Of a DNA stretch of 64,000 bases, positions 26,792 through 36,227 are shown in pieces. The stretch is from contig NZ_SBHZ01000004.1 in the NCBI RefSeq assembly GCF_004521985.1, forward strand, positions 248,001 through 312,000. Direction: 5' to 3'. How positions within the stretch are numbered: position 1 is the stretch's first letter; each line of letters opens with the position of its first letter. The position numbers and the translations under genes are program-made. The DNA is from Ectopseudomonas khazarica (GTDB lineage: Bacteria; Pseudomonadota; Gammaproteobacteria; Pseudomonadales; Pseudomonadaceae). The notes beneath the pieces are model-generated. The model was not told the origin of the DNA and made no database searches. It saw only the letters and a program-made list of their open reading frames with translations.

Positions 26792-27997
26792 ATGCAGTCT
26801 GGAAAGATCGTGGTCGAACACCTGTACAAGGTTTTCGGCTCAAACCCACAAGAAGCCATCGACTTGCTCAAGGAAGGCTGGAGCAAGGAGAAGATCCTGG
26901 CCGAGAAAGGCGCCGTGATCGGCGTCAGTGATGTCTCGTTCAGTGTCGAAGAAGGCGAAATCTTCGTTCTCATGGGCCTCTCCGGCTCTGGCAAGTCCAC
27001 CCTGATCCGCCTCATCAACCGCCTGGTCGAACCCAGCGCCGGCGATGTCTACATCGATGGCCAGAACGTCGCCAAACTGCCGCAGTCGCAACTGATCGAC
27101 CTGCGTCGTCGCGACATGAGCATGGTCTTCCAGTCCTTCGCCCTGATGCCTTCGCGCAGCGTGCTGGACAACGCCGCGTTCGGCCTCGAAGTTGCCGGCG
27201 TCGGCCGCAAGGAGCGCGAGAAGCGCGCCATGGAAGTGCTCACCCAGGTCGGCCTGGACACCTTCGCCCACAAGTACCCGCATGAACTGTCCGGTGGCAT
27301 GCAACAGCGCGTCGGCCTGGCCCGCGCGCTGACGGTGAACCCGTCGATGATCATCATGGACGAAGCCTTCTCCGCCCTCGACCCGCTCAAGCGCCGCGAA
27401 ATGCAGGACGTGCTGCTGGAGCTGCAGAAGACCCACCGCCGCACCATCATCTTCGTCTCCCACGACATCGAAGAAGCCATGCGCATCGGTACCCGCATCG
27501 GCATCATGGAGGGCGGCAAGCTGGTCCAGGTCGGCACCCCGCAGGAGCTGATCGAGAAGCCGGCCAACGAGTACGTGCGCAACTTCTTCGATACCGTCGA
27601 CACCAGCCGCTACCTCACCGCCGGCCAGCTCAAGGCCGACAGCGTGCCGACCTACGTCTACAACGGCAAGGCACCGGATGCGGCGAAGATCTGCAAGGAA
27701 CTGCAGGCGCTGGACAAGCACTACGCCTTCATCGTCGACGAGCAGAACAATTTCCAGGGCTCCATCAGCCTGGAGAAGATCGCCCTGATGGTCGATGGCG
27801 ACGAGCCCAGGCCGCTGGAAAGCGAGGCGCTCAAGCAGGTCGTTCCCGTTCCGGAAGACATGCCGCTGGAAGACGTCATCACCCGTCTCGTGGACAACGA
27901 GGGGCCGATCCCGGTGGTCGACGCCGAAGGCCACTACTGTGGCGCCATCAGCAAGGGCCGCCTGCTGACCCGACTGCAGGGTGAAGCCAATGAATGA
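26792..27997 (+). CDS. cbcV: Choline/betaine/carnitine ABC transporter ATP-binding protein with CBS domains
   Basis: A 401-residue ATPase of the ProV/OpuAA type. Walker A is GLSGSGKSTLIRLINRL, the Q-loop region MSMVFQSFALMP, signature LSGGMQQRVGLARAL and Walker B MIIMDEAFSALDP, followed by the switch His in VSHDIEEAM. The N-terminal extension (VEHLYKVFGSNPQEAIDLLKEG) and C-terminal CBS pair (~300-401, e.g. VITRLVDNEGPIPVVDAEGHY) are typical of osmolyte-type importers. GAAGGGGAAA precedes ATG 26792; a TTG at 26774 is in frame but less likely. Its end overlaps cbcW by 8 bases. Confidence 0.93.
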   Translation: MQSGKIVVEHLYKVFGSNPQEAIDLLKEGWSKEKILAEKGAVIGVSDVSFSVEEGEIFVLMGLSGSGKSTLIRLINRLVEPSAGDVYIDGQNVAKLPQSQLIDLRRRDMSMVFQSFALMPSRSVLDNAAFGLEVAGVGRKEREKRAMEVLTQVGLDTFAHKYPHELSGGMQQRVGLARALTVNPSMIIMDEAFSALDPLKRREMQDVLLELQKTHRRTIIFVSHDIEEAMRIGTRIGIMEGGKLVQVGTPQELIEKPANEYVRNFFDTVDTSRYLTAGQLKADSVPTYVYNGKAPDAAKICKELQALDKHYAFIVDEQNNFQGSISLEKIALMVDGDEPRPLESEALKQVVPVPEDMPLEDVITRLVDNEGPIPVVDAEGHYCGAISKGRLLTRLQGEANE

Positions 27998-28874
27998 CAA
28001 GAAGCTCGACCTGGGTAGCTGGGTCAACGATGTCGTCCAGCACCTGCTGGACAACTACAGCGGTGCTTTCGACAGCATCGGCCAGGTCGTCAGCGGCTTC
28101 TCCGAAGCCATCGAAAACCTGCTGATGCTGCCGCCGGCCTGGCTGCTGATCGCCATCTTCGTCGCCCTCGGCCTGTGGCGCATCGGTGCCCGCTTCGCCG
28201 TATTCACCGCGGTAGCCTTCATCCTCATCGTCATGACCGGCTTCTGGGAACAGACCGTCGTGACCCTCGGCCTGACCTTCTCCTCGACGCTGATCAGCCT
28301 GCTGCTGGGCATCCCGCTGGGCATCTGGGCCGCCAGGAGCGAGCGCGTGGCGACCATCATCCGGCCGATCCTCGACTTCATGCAGACCATGCCGGCGTTC
28401 GTCTACCTGATCCCGGCGGCCATGCTCTTCGGCCTGGGTCGCGTGCCGGGCATCATCGCCACGGTGATCTTCGCCATGCCGCCGGCGGTGCGCCTGACCA
28501 GCCTGGGCATCCGCCAGGTGAACAAGGAAATCGTCGAAGCCGGTCAGTCCTTCGGCTGCACCAGCCGCCAGCTGCTGTTCAAGGTCCAGCTGCCCAATGC
28601 CATGCCGTCGATCATGGCGGGCGTCAACCAGACCATCATGATGGCCCTGTCGATGGTGATCATCGCCTCGATGGTCGGTGCCGGCGGCCTGGGCAACGAC
28701 GTACTGGCCAGCATCCAGCGCCTGGATATCGGGCTAGGCTTCGAAAGCGGCATGGCCGTGGTGTTGCTGGCGATCATCCTCGACCGCATTACCGAAAGCT
28801 TCGGCACCCCGCAAACGAACAAGCGCGGCATCGTCGCCTGGTTCAGCGGCAAGCTGCAGCGTCAGTCCACCTAA
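27990..28874 (+). CDS. cbcW: Choline/betaine/carnitine ABC transporter permease
   Basis: A 294-residue inner-membrane permease (ProW/OpuAB type, BPD_transp_1). After an amphipathic N-terminus come six or so TM helices, with the EAA loop EAGQSFGCTSRQLLFKVQLPNAMPSIMAGVNQ that docks on the ATPase. IRPILDFMQTMPAFVYLIPAAMLFG is a characteristic family block. The start codon ATG lies inside the end of cbcV (8-base overlap), so the two are translationally coupled. It forms the common translocation pore for the several binding proteins in this window. Confidence 0.92.
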   Translation: MNDKKLDLGSWVNDVVQHLLDNYSGAFDSIGQVVSGFSEAIENLLMLPPAWLLIAIFVALGLWRIGARFAVFTAVAFILIVMTGFWEQTVVTLGLTFSSTLISLLLGIPLGIWAARSERVATIIRPILDFMQTMPAFVYLIPAAMLFGLGRVPGIIATVIFAMPPAVRLTSLGIRQVNKEIVEAGQSFGCTSRQLLFKVQLPNAMPSIMAGVNQTIMMALSMVIIASMVGAGGLGNDVLASIQRLDIGLGFESGMAVVLLAIILDRITESFGTPQTNKRGIVAWFSGKLQRQST

Positions 28875-28902
28875 TTCCGTTTCACTTCACAGGGAACCGC
28901 AG

Positions 28903-29847
28903 ATGAAAACGATCAAGACCACCGCCGCCATCGGCCTGCTGTCGTGCGCACTGATGCAGGGTGCAATGGCAGCCGAGCCGGCCAGCTGCAAGCAGGTGCG
29001 TTTCGCCGAGATCGGCTGGGCCGACATCGCCGCGACCACCGGCGTGGCCATGACCCTGGTCGAAGGCCTGGGCTATCAGCCGCGCAAGATCATGGCATCG
29101 GTCCCCATCGCCTTCACCGGCGTGAAAAGCGGCCAGGTCGATGTATTCCTCGGCTACTGGGCCCCCTCGATGGACTCGGTGATCGAGCCGTTCCTCAAGG
29201 ACAACGGCGTCAAGGTGCTGGAGAAGGCCAACCTCGAAGGGGCCAAGTACACCCTCGCAGTGCCGACCTACGCAGCCGAGGCCGGCCTCAAGAGCTTCCA
29301 GGACATCGCCAAGTTCAAGGACCAGCTGGGCGGCAAGATCTACGGCATCGAGCCGGGCAACGACGGCAACCTGCTGATCGACGGCATGATCAAGAACAAC
29401 CAGTTCGACCTCGGCGGCTTCCGCATGGTCGAGTCCAGCGAAGCTGGCATGCTGGTGCAGGTATCGCGCGCCATCAAGAAGAAGGAGCCAGTGGTCTTCC
29501 TCGGCTGGGCGCCGCACCCGATGAACACCCAGTACGACATCACCTACCTGTCCGGCGGTGACGATGTGTTCGGCCCCGACTACGGCGCAGCCAAGGTCTA
29601 CACCGTGGTCCCGCCGGACTACGAGGCTCGCTGCGAGAACGTCGGCAAGCTGCTGGGCAACCTGCAGTTCACCGTGGAAATGGAAAGCCAGCTGATGGAG
29701 AAGGTGCTGGAGAAGGAGAACCCGCAGACCGTCGCCAAGGAGTGGATCAAGGCCAACCCGGCGATCCTCGACCAGTGGCTGAGCGGCGTCACCACCTTCG
29801 ACGGCCAGGACGGTGTAGCTGCCGTGAAGAAACACGTCGGGCTGTAA
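28903..29847 (+). CDS. cbcX: Choline-preferring periplasmic binding protein of the Cbc transporter
   Basis: A 314-residue secreted protein with signal peptide MKTIKTTAAIGLLSCALMQGAMA. Family blocks: RFAEIGWADIAATTGVAMTL, GQVDVFLGYWAPSMDSVI, YGIEPGNDGNLLIDG and VFLGWAPHPMNTQYD. It follows cbcW by 28 bases and completes the cbcVWX operon, so it is the cognate binding protein. In P. aeruginosa CbcX prefers choline; preference here is inferred from synteny. A strong stem-loop lies 17 bases after the stop codon. Confidence 0.9.
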   Translation: MKTIKTTAAIGLLSCALMQGAMAAEPASCKQVRFAEIGWADIAATTGVAMTLVEGLGYQPRKIMASVPIAFTGVKSGQVDVFLGYWAPSMDSVIEPFLKDNGVKVLEKANLEGAKYTLAVPTYAAEAGLKSFQDIAKFKDQLGGKIYGIEPGNDGNLLIDGMIKNNQFDLGGFRMVESSEAGMLVQVSRAIKKKEPVVFLGWAPHPMNTQYDITYLSGGDDVFGPDYGAAKVYTVVPPDYEARCENVGKLLGNLQFTVEMESQLMEKVLEKENPQTVAKEWIKANPAILDQWLSGVTTFDGQDGVAAVKKHVGL

Positions 29848-29864
29848 CAGGCCACGACCCGATT

Positions 29865-29892
29865 CAGGCCCGCGACCTCAGGTCCGGGCCTG
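29865..29892. terminator. Strong stem-loop after cbcX (attenuator, terminator or processing site)
   Basis: CAGGCCCG (29865-29872) pairs with CGGGCCTG (29885-29892), and the interior GACCT/AGGTC extends the stem, with one unpaired C at 29873. Only a weak TCTCCC follows, so complete termination is doubtful. It could set different mRNA levels for cbcVWX and the downstream binding protein. Confidence 0.6.
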
Positions 29893-30054
29893 GAATCTCC
29901 CCTCCAGCACCCAGGTGCCGACCTCTGGTCGTGGCGGGGAGAATCTGCCCGCGAACCGGCAATCTGCTGCGCAACACGGATTCGCAAGGCCCGCAATGAG
30001 AACGAGCCAGTCAACGATATTGCAACTGCCACTCAACTGACGGAGCACAAGAAC

Positions 30055-30906
30055 ATGCGCGTATTCAAGCATCTCTGCCTCGGCGCCGCCGCCCTGGCCA
30101 TCGGCATGGGCAGCGCCCTCGCTGCCGAAAAACCCACTCTCAAGATCGGTTACGTCAACGGCTGGGACGACAGCGTCGCCGTCACCCACGTCGCTGGCGA
30201 GATCCTGCAGAGCAAACTCGGCTACAAGGTCGAACTGAAGCCGGTCGAGCCGGCCATCATGTGGCAGGGCGTGGCCCGTGGCGACCTCGACGCCACCCTC
30301 TCCGCCTGGCTGCCGGCGACTCACGGCGAGTACTACGAGAAGCTCAAGGACAAGGTCGAAATCCTCGGCACCAACTACTCCGGCGCCAAGATCGGCCTGA
30401 TCGTGCCTGAGTACGTGCAGGCCAAGAGCATCGAGGACCTGGAGAAATACGCCAAGGACTTCGACGGCAAGATCACCGGCATCGACGCCGGTGCCGGCGT
30501 GATGCGCCGCACCGAAGACGCCATCAAGGAATACAACCTGGCCAGCATCAAGCTGATGCCGAGCTCCGGCCCGGCCATGGCCACTGCCCTGACCCGCGCC
30601 GAGAAGGCACAGAAGCCGATCGTGGTCACCGGCTGGATCCCGCACTGGATGTTCGCCAAGTGGAAACTGCGCTTCCTCGAAGATCCGAAGAAGGTCTACG
30701 GCGATGACGAGCGCGTCGACACCGTGGCCAACCCGGAGCTGAAGGGCAAGGCCGCCGACGCCGCCGCGTTCCTCTCCAAGCTGTCCTGGAGCGGCGAGGA
30801 AGTGGGCGCCGTGATGCTTGCCATCCGCGAAGGCGCCAAGCCGGAGCAGGCCGCCAAGGACTGGATCGCCGCCCACCCGGAGCGCGTCGACAGCTGGCTG
30901 AAGTAA
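30055..30906 (+). CDS. Glycine betaine-type periplasmic binding protein (OpuAC family)
   Basis: A 283-residue secreted protein, shorter and clearly distinct from the CaiX/CbcX group. Its signal peptide is MRVFKHLCLGAAALAIGMGSALA. The mature part has KIGYVNGWDDSVAVTHVAGEIL, GDLDATLSAWLPATHGEYYEK, IGLIVPEYVQAKSIEDL and GWIPHWMFAKWKLRFLEDP. The Trp residues are positioned as in OpuAC-like proteins that bind glycine or proline betaine. It lies 207 bases after cbcX with no transport core of its own. It probably delivers betaine to CbcVW, in a role like BetX. Confidence 0.88.
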   Translation: MRVFKHLCLGAAALAIGMGSALAAEKPTLKIGYVNGWDDSVAVTHVAGEILQSKLGYKVELKPVEPAIMWQGVARGDLDATLSAWLPATHGEYYEKLKDKVEILGTNYSGAKIGLIVPEYVQAKSIEDLEKYAKDFDGKITGIDAGAGVMRRTEDAIKEYNLASIKLMPSSGPAMATALTRAEKAQKPIVVTGWIPHWMFAKWKLRFLEDPKKVYGDDERVDTVANPELKGKAADAAAFLSKLSWSGEEVGAVMLAIREGAKPEQAAKDWIAAHPERVDSWLK

Positions 30907-30930
30907 GGCTCGGTTTCATCGAGCAGACGC

Positions 30931-30960
30931 AGCGGGCCCCTGGCCCGCTTCGTCGTTTCT
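30931..30960 (+). terminator. Terminator after the betaine-binding protein gene
   Basis: AGCGGGCC (30931-30938) and GGCCCGCT (30942-30949) form a perfect stem around CCT, followed by the T-rich TCGTCGTTTCT. It separates the cbc unit from betI. Confidence 0.75.
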
Positions 30961-30985
30961 GACGCTCGCTCGAGCGCAGGTTTAA

Positions 30986-31015
30986 TTGATCGCCCGATCA
31001 AAATCCGCCTAGACT
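30986..31015 (+). promoter_or_regulatory. BetI-type operator overlapping the betI promoter
   Basis: TTGATCG-CC-CGATCAA (30986-31001) is a perfect 7-base inverted repeat. Its TTGATC can serve as the -35 element, with TAGACT at 31010-31015 as -10 (18-base spacing). This position fits autorepression by BetI, relieved by choline. The assignment rests on location and a similar site before betB. Confidence 0.7.
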
Positions 31016-31044
31016 TCGGCTCCCCCGCCCGCACGGAGAGACCG

Positions 31045-31635
31045 ATGCCCAAGGTCGGCATGCAGCCCATTCGCCGTTCTCAACTGATCGCCGCCACCCT
31101 GGAAGCCGTGGACCAGGTCGGCATGGCCGACGCCAGCATCGCCTATATCGCACGACTGGCCGGGGTCTCCAACGGCATCATCAGCCACTACTTCAAGGAC
31201 AAGAACGGCCTGCTCGAGGCGACCATGCGCCACCTCATGCAGGCGCTGCGCGACGCCGTGGCCGAACGCCGCCTGGCACTCGGCGACGACGCCCCCAGCG
31301 CCCATCTGCGCGCGATGATAGACGGCAACTTCGACGACAGTCAGGTCAGTGGCCCCGCCATGAAGACCTGGCTGGCATTCTGGGCCAGCAGCATGCACCA
31401 CCCGGCGCTGCGGCGCCTGCAGCGGGTCAACGACCATCGCCTCTACTCCAACCTCTGCGGCCAGTTCCATCGCGCCTTGCCACAGGATCAGGCACGCCTC
31501 GCCGCTCGCGGCCTGGCCTCGCTGATCGACGGCCTGTGGCTGCGCGGTGCGCTCTCCGGCGAAGCCTTCGACACCGGGCAGGCACGCCGCATCGCCTACG
31601 ACTACCTCGACCTGCAGCTGAGCAAGACGCCGTAA
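31045..31635 (+). CDS. betI: Choline-responsive TetR-family repressor
   Basis: A 196-residue TetR protein, the usual BetI length. [20 protein letters not shown] leads into the helix-turn-helix [34 protein letters not shown]. The C-terminal part, with [23 protein letters not shown] and [13 protein letters not shown], is characteristic of BetI and carries aromatic residues for choline. It lies upstream of betB and betA but is separated from betB by 156 bases that contain a second operator and promoter. Confidence 0.93.
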   Translation: MPKVGMQPIRRSQLIAATLEAVDQVGMADASIAYIARLAGVSNGIISHYFKDKNGLLEATMRHLMQALRDAVAERRLALGDDAPSAHLRAMIDGNFDDSQVSGPAMKTWLAFWASSMHHPALRRLQRVNDHRLYSNLCGQFHRALPQDQARLAARGLASLIDGLWLRGALSGEAFDTGQARRIAYDYLDLQLSKTP

Positions 31636-31722
31636 GCCCGGTGTAACCCACCGCATAGACCCCGGCCTGCTGACTCCATGATCAGTCGCCATGTCGTGAT
31701 TGGCTGCATGCTGTCGTTTTTA

Positions 31723-31750
31723 TTGATTGATCGTTCAATTTAAATAAAAT
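31723..31750 (+). promoter_or_regulatory. Second BetI-type box and promoter of betBA
   Basis: TTGATTGATCGTTCAA (31723-31738) contains the TTGATCG half-site of the betI operator and is flanked by AT-rich bases. TTGATT (31723-31728) and TAAAAT (31745-31750) make a good -35/-10 pair with a 16-base spacer, so repressor bound here would cover the promoter. It suggests that betBA is transcribed separately from betI. Confidence 0.68.
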
Positions 31751-31791
31751 AGGCTGTTCTCAAGCAGATGACCGAATCCAGAGGACAGCCC

Positions 31792-33264
31792 ATGCCCCGT
31801 TTCGCCGAACAGCAGCTCTACATCGGTGGCCAGTACGTCGCCGCCAGCAGTGGAGAAACCTTCGACAGCATCAACCCGGCCACCGGCGAGGTGCTGGCCA
31901 AGGTGCAACGTGCCAGTCAGGCGGATGTCGACCGGGCCGTGGCCTGCGCAGCCGAGGGCCAGAAGGTGTGGGCGGCGATGACCGCCATGCAGCGCTCGCG
32001 CGTGCTGCGCAAGGCGGTGGACATCCTGCGCGAGCGCAACGACGAGCTGGCCGAGCTGGAAACCCTCGATACCGGCAAGCCGCTCTCCGAGACCCGCTAC
32101 GTCGACATCGTCACCGGCGCCGACGTGCTGGAGTACTACGCCGGCCTGATTCCGGCCATCGAGGGCGAGCAGATTCCGCTGCGCGACACCTCCTTCGCCT
32201 ACACCCGCCGCGAGCCACTGGGCGTGGTCGCCGGCATCGGCGCCTGGAACTACCCGATCCAGATCGCCCTGTGGAAATCCGCCCCGGCCCTGGCCGCCGG
32301 CAACGCGATGATCTTCAAGCCCAGCGAGGTCACCTCGCTGACCGCCCTGAAGCTGGCCGAGATCTACAGCGAAGCCGGTCTGCCAGCCGGCGTGTTCAAC
32401 GTGCTCACCGGCAGCGGCCGGGAGGTCGGCCAATGGCTGACCGAGCATCCGGGCATCGAGAAGGTCTCCTTCACCGGCGGCACCGTCACCGGCAAGAAGG
32501 TCATGGCCAGCGCCTCCAGTTCCAGTCTCAAGGAAGTGACCATGGAACTGGGCGGCAAGTCGCCGCTGATCGTCTTCGAGGACGCCGACCTGGACCGCGC
32601 CGCCGACATCGCGGTGATGGCCAACTTCTACAGCTCCGGCCAGGTGTGCACCAACGGCACCCGCGTGTTCGTGCCGCGCATGCTGCAGGCGCGCTTCGAA
32701 GCCAAGGTGCTGGAGCGGGTCAAGCGCATCCGCCTCGGCGACCCGCTGGCCGACGCCACCAACTTCGGCCCGCTGGTGAGCTTCGCGCACATGGAAAGCG
32801 TGCTCGGCTACATCGACAAGGGCCGCAGCGAAGGCGCGCGCCTGCTGATCGGCGGCTCGCGTGTGACCGACGGCGACTACGCCAGCGGCGCCTACGTGGC
32901 CCCCACCGTGTTCACCGACTGCCGGGACGACATGACCATAGTGCGCGAGGAAATCTTCGGCCCGGTGATGAGCATCCTCGTCTATGACGACGAAGAAGAA
33001 GTGATCCGCCGCGCCAACGACACCGACTACGGCCTCGCCGCCGGCGTGGTGACCCGCGACCTGAATCGCGCGCACCGGGTCATCCACAAGCTGGAAGCCG
33101 GCATCTGCTGGATCAACACCTGGGGCGAATCGCCGGCCGAGATGCCCGTCGGTGGCTACAAGCAGTCCGGCGTGGGCCGCGAGAACGGCCTGGTCACGCT
33201 CGGCCACTACACGCGCATCAAGTCGGTGCAGGTGGAGCTGGGCGACTACGCCTCGGTGTTCTGA
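31792..33264 (+). CDS. betB: Betaine aldehyde dehydrogenase
   Basis: A 490-residue NAD(P)-dependent aldehyde dehydrogenase, the same length as the P. aeruginosa enzyme. It oxidises betaine aldehyde to glycine betaine. The catalytic Glu252 lies in [18 protein letters not shown] and the nucleophile Cys286 in [15 protein letters not shown]. The cofactor region is [21 protein letters not shown] and [21 protein letters not shown] precedes ATG 31792; an ATG at 31768 is in frame but lacks such a signal. It is followed by betA after 119 bases. Confidence 0.96.
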   Translation: MPRFAEQQLYIGGQYVAASSGETFDSINPATGEVLAKVQRASQADVDRAVACAAEGQKVWAAMTAMQRSRVLRKAVDILRERNDELAELETLDTGKPLSETRYVDIVTGADVLEYYAGLIPAIEGEQIPLRDTSFAYTRREPLGVVAGIGAWNYPIQIALWKSAPALAAGNAMIFKPSEVTSLTALKLAEIYSEAGLPAGVFNVLTGSGREVGQWLTEHPGIEKVSFTGGTVTGKKVMASASSSSLKEVTMELGGKSPLIVFEDADLDRAADIAVMANFYSSGQVCTNGTRVFVPRMLQARFEAKVLERVKRIRLGDPLADATNFGPLVSFAHMESVLGYIDKGRSEGARLLIGGSRVTDGDYASGAYVAPTVFTDCRDDMTIVREEIFGPVMSILVYDDEEEVIRRANDTDYGLAAGVVTRDLNRAHRVIHKLEAGICWINTWGESPAEMPVGGYKQSGVGRENGLVTLGHYTRIKSVQVELGDYASVF

Positions 33265-33383
33265 CCACCCGCCAGGGCAGGAGCGATCCGCACCTGCCCG
33301 AATTGCCGCCCCCTAGCCCCGGCCCTGATCCGGGGACAGTCACCCGCGTTCTCCCGGATAACCGCCGGGCAACAGGAGGAGCC

Positions 33384-35090
33384 ATGCCTCAGGAATTCGA
33401 CTACATCATCATCGGTGCCGGTTCGGCCGGTAACGTCCTGGCCACCCGCCTGAGCGAAGATGCGGACGTCAGCGTCCTGCTGCTCGAAGCCGGCGGCCCG
33501 GACTACCGCCTCGACTTCCGTACCCAGATGCCCGCCGCCCTGGCCTACCCGCTGCAGGGGCGCCGCTACAACTGGGCCTACGAGACAGACCCCGAGCCGC
33601 ACATGAACAACCGGCGCATGGAGTGCGGGCGCGGCAAGGGCCTCGGCGGTTCGTCGCTGATCAACGGCATGTGCTACATCCGCGGCAACGCCCTGGATTT
33701 CGACAACTGGGCCAAGGCCAAGGGCCTGGAAGACTGGACCTACCTCGATTGCCTGCCCTACTTCCGCAAGGCGGAAACCCGCGACATCGGGCCCGACGAC
33801 TACCACGGCGGCGACGGCCCGGTCAGCGTGACCACGCCCAAGGCGGGCAACAACCCGCTGTTCCACGCCATGGTCGAGGCCGGCGTGCAGGCCGGCTACC
33901 CGCGCACCTCCGACCTCAACGGCTACCAGCAGGAAGGCTTCGGCCCGATGGACCGGACCGTGACCCCGCAAGGTCGCCGCGCCAGCACCGCACGCGGCTA
34001 TCTGGACCAGGCCCGCGAGCGGCCGAACCTGACCATCGTCACCCACGCCACGAGCGACCGCATCCTCTTCGACGGCAAGCGCGCCAGCGGCGTCAGCTAC
34101 CTGCTCGGCAACTCGAACGACGCCCACACCGCCCACGCCCGCCGCGAGGTGCTGCTGTGCGCTGGCGCCATCGCCTCGCCGCAGATCCTGCAACGCTCCG
34201 GCGTCGGCCCCGCGGCGCTGCTCGGCGAACTGGACATCACCCTGGTCCACGATCTGCCGGGTGTCGGGCAGAACCTGCAGGACCATCTGGAGATGTACCT
34301 GCAGTACGCCTGCACCAAGCCGGTGTCGCTGTACCCCGCGCTGAAGCTGCACAACCAGCCGGCGATCGGTGCGCAATGGCTGTTCGGCGGCAAGGGTATC
34401 GGTGCCAGCAACCAGTTCGAGGCTGGCGGCTTCATCCGCACCCGCCCGGAGTTCGCCTGGCCCAACATCCAGTTCCATTTCCTGCCGGTGGCGATCAACT
34501 ACAACGGCAGCAACGCGGTGAGCGAACATGGCTTCCAGGCCCACGTCGGCTCCATGCGCTCACCGAGCCGTGGCCGCGTCCAGCTCAAGTCCAAGGACCC
34601 GCGCCAGCACCCGAGCATCCTCTTCAATTACATGAGCAGCGAACAGGACTGGCAGGAATTCCGCGACGGCATCCGCCTGACCCGCGAGATTATGGCGCAA
34701 CCGGCGCTCGATCCCTACCGCGGCCGCGAGATCAGCCCGGGCGCCGACGTGCAGAGCGACGCGCAGCTCGATGCCTTCATTCGCGAGCACGCGGAAACCG
34801 CCTTCCACCCGTCCTGCTCGTGCAAGATGGGCGAGGACGACATGGCGGTGGTCGACGGCCAGGGCCGCGTGCATGGCCTGCAGGGCCTGCGCGTGGTGGA
34901 TGCGTCGATCATGCCGGAGATCATCACCGGCAACCTCAACGCCACCACCATCATGATCGCCGAGAAGATCGCCGACCGGATTCGCGGGCGCCAGCCCCTG
35001 CCGCGCAGCACCGCGCCCTACTTCGTGGCGGGCGAGCGTCCGGTACGCGAGGCGCCGCTGCGCAACGCCAACGACCGCCTAGTCGGGTAG
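33384..35090 (+). CDS. betA: Choline dehydrogenase (GMC flavoprotein)
   Basis: A 568-residue membrane-associated FAD enzyme that oxidises choline to betaine aldehyde. The N-terminal dinucleotide fold is [23 protein letters not shown] signatures follow: [20 protein letters not shown] and [16 protein letters not shown]. The C-terminal [10 protein letters not shown] carries the active-site His, and [16 protein letters not shown] closes the fold. AGGAGG precedes ATG 33384. The last 12 bases overlap the end of the convergent torT-like gene. Confidence 0.96.
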   Translation: MPQEFDYIIIGAGSAGNVLATRLSEDADVSVLLLEAGGPDYRLDFRTQMPAALAYPLQGRRYNWAYETDPEPHMNNRRMECGRGKGLGGSSLINGMCYIRGNALDFDNWAKAKGLEDWTYLDCLPYFRKAETRDIGPDDYHGGDGPVSVTTPKAGNNPLFHAMVEAGVQAGYPRTSDLNGYQQEGFGPMDRTVTPQGRRASTARGYLDQARERPNLTIVTHATSDRILFDGKRASGVSYLLGNSNDAHTAHARREVLLCAGAIASPQILQRSGVGPAALLGELDITLVHDLPGVGQNLQDHLEMYLQYACTKPVSLYPALKLHNQPAIGAQWLFGGKGIGASNQFEAGGFIRTRPEFAWPNIQFHFLPVAINYNGSNAVSEHGFQAHVGSMRSPSRGRVQLKSKDPRQHPSILFNYMSSEQDWQEFRDGIRLTREIMAQPALDPYRGREISPGADVQSDAQLDAFIREHAETAFHPSCSCKMGEDDMAVVDGQGRVHGLQGLRVVDASIMPEIITGNLNATTIMIAEKIADRIRGRQPLPRSTAPYFVAGERPVREAPLRNANDRLVG

Positions 35091-36098
35091 TTCCTGGCGG
35101 ATCATCCAGTGCCCCTCGGGCGGCATCAGCCGGCCGAGGTCGAAATGCCTGAGCGACGCGGCATCGAGCATCTCGATCTGCGGACTGATCAGCTGCGGCA
35201 GCTTCTCGCCGTGCAGGCCACGCACCGCCAGGTCCAGCGCGACGCGCGCCTGGATCACCGGCGAATCGGTCGGCGCGGCCAGCACCTGACCCTCGCGAAT
35301 CTGCTCCAGCACCCGCTCGGTGGCATAGAAGGACAGCACCTGCGCCCCGGAACCGGTGTTGCGCACCAGCTGCGCAGCGAACGCAGCCGCTTCGGCATTG
35401 CCGATCAGGTAGTCGAGTTGCGGATGCTGCTTGAGCAGCTCGCGAACCAGCTTGGCCTGACGGCTGCGATCCACCGGTCCGTAGCCGCCATGGGCCAGGG
35501 TGATGGCCTTGCCAGCCAGCGCCTCGCGTAGCCCGCGCTCGGCATCCTGCACCCAGCCGGCATCGGCCGGACCTGGCAGCCAGCCGACCCGGATCGGCCG
35601 GCCGCCACTGACGCGCACCAGGTAGTCCAGCGTGGCGCGTGTCATGTCGGCGAAATCGACCCGCGAATGGGCACTGAGCCCCGTGCAGTCCAGGCGATTG
35701 ATCAGATCGATGACCGGCCTTCCGGCCTGCAACTGCACTTTCGCGGCACTGCACAGGTCATAGGTGTTGATGCTGGCGACGACGAAGGCATCGGCCCCTT
35801 CGGCCACACAGCGGTCGAACTGTTCGAGCTGCACGTCGCCATGCTCGTAGCCGCCGGCTTCGTAGATGCCGAGACGCACACCCAGGCGCTGCGCCTCCTG
35901 ATCCAGCCCCCAGGCGACGCCCCACCAGTAGCGGTCCTTGCCGTGCGGCAACAGCGCGCAGATTCGCCATGGCTGGGCTGCCGCCGGCAACGGCCGGTAG
36001 TCCAGCATGCGGCCATCGGCCTGAACCGGGTAGGGAAACCATTCCGCTGCCAGGAGCGATTGGCACGCGAGGGAAAGCCACAGGGATATCCAACGCAT
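35079..36098 (-). CDS. torT: TorT-like periplasmic binding protein, orphan
   Basis: A 339-residue secreted protein with signal peptide [17 protein letters not shown]. It has a periplasmic-binding type 1 fold: [59 protein letters not shown] and [12 protein letters not shown]. It resembles TorT, which binds trimethylamine N-oxide and signals through the hybrid kinase TorS. No torS, torR or torCAD is present in the window. Its tail-to-tail overlap with betA places it at the edge of the methylamine island. The ligand is unproven. Confidence 0.78.
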   Translation of the reverse strand: MRWISLWLSLACQSLLAAEWFPYPVQADGRMLDYRPLPAAAQPWRICALLPHGKDRYWWGVAWGLDQEAQRLGVRLGIYEAGGYEHGDVQLEQFDRCVAEGADAFVVASINTYDLCSAAKVQLQAGRPVIDLINRLDCTGLSAHSRVDFADMTRATLDYLVRVSGGRPIRVGWLPGPADAGWVQDAERGLREALAGKAITLAHGGYGPVDRSRQAKLVRELLKQHPQLDYLIGNAEAAAFAAQLVRNTGSGAQVLSFYATERVLEQIREGQVLAAPTDSPVIQARVALDLAVRGLHGEKLPQLISPQIEMLDAASLRHFDLGRLMPPEGHWMIRQELPD

Positions 36099-36227
36099 CA
36101 AGCCATCCTTAGCCCGTAACGGGCGATATGCCACTAGAACCAGCGTAGCACCCTCTCCGCCCCACGTTCGGGTTTGCCTGAGCGCTGGCGGCAGCCTAGA
36201 GTGAAGCGCGCAGATCACGAGAACAGC

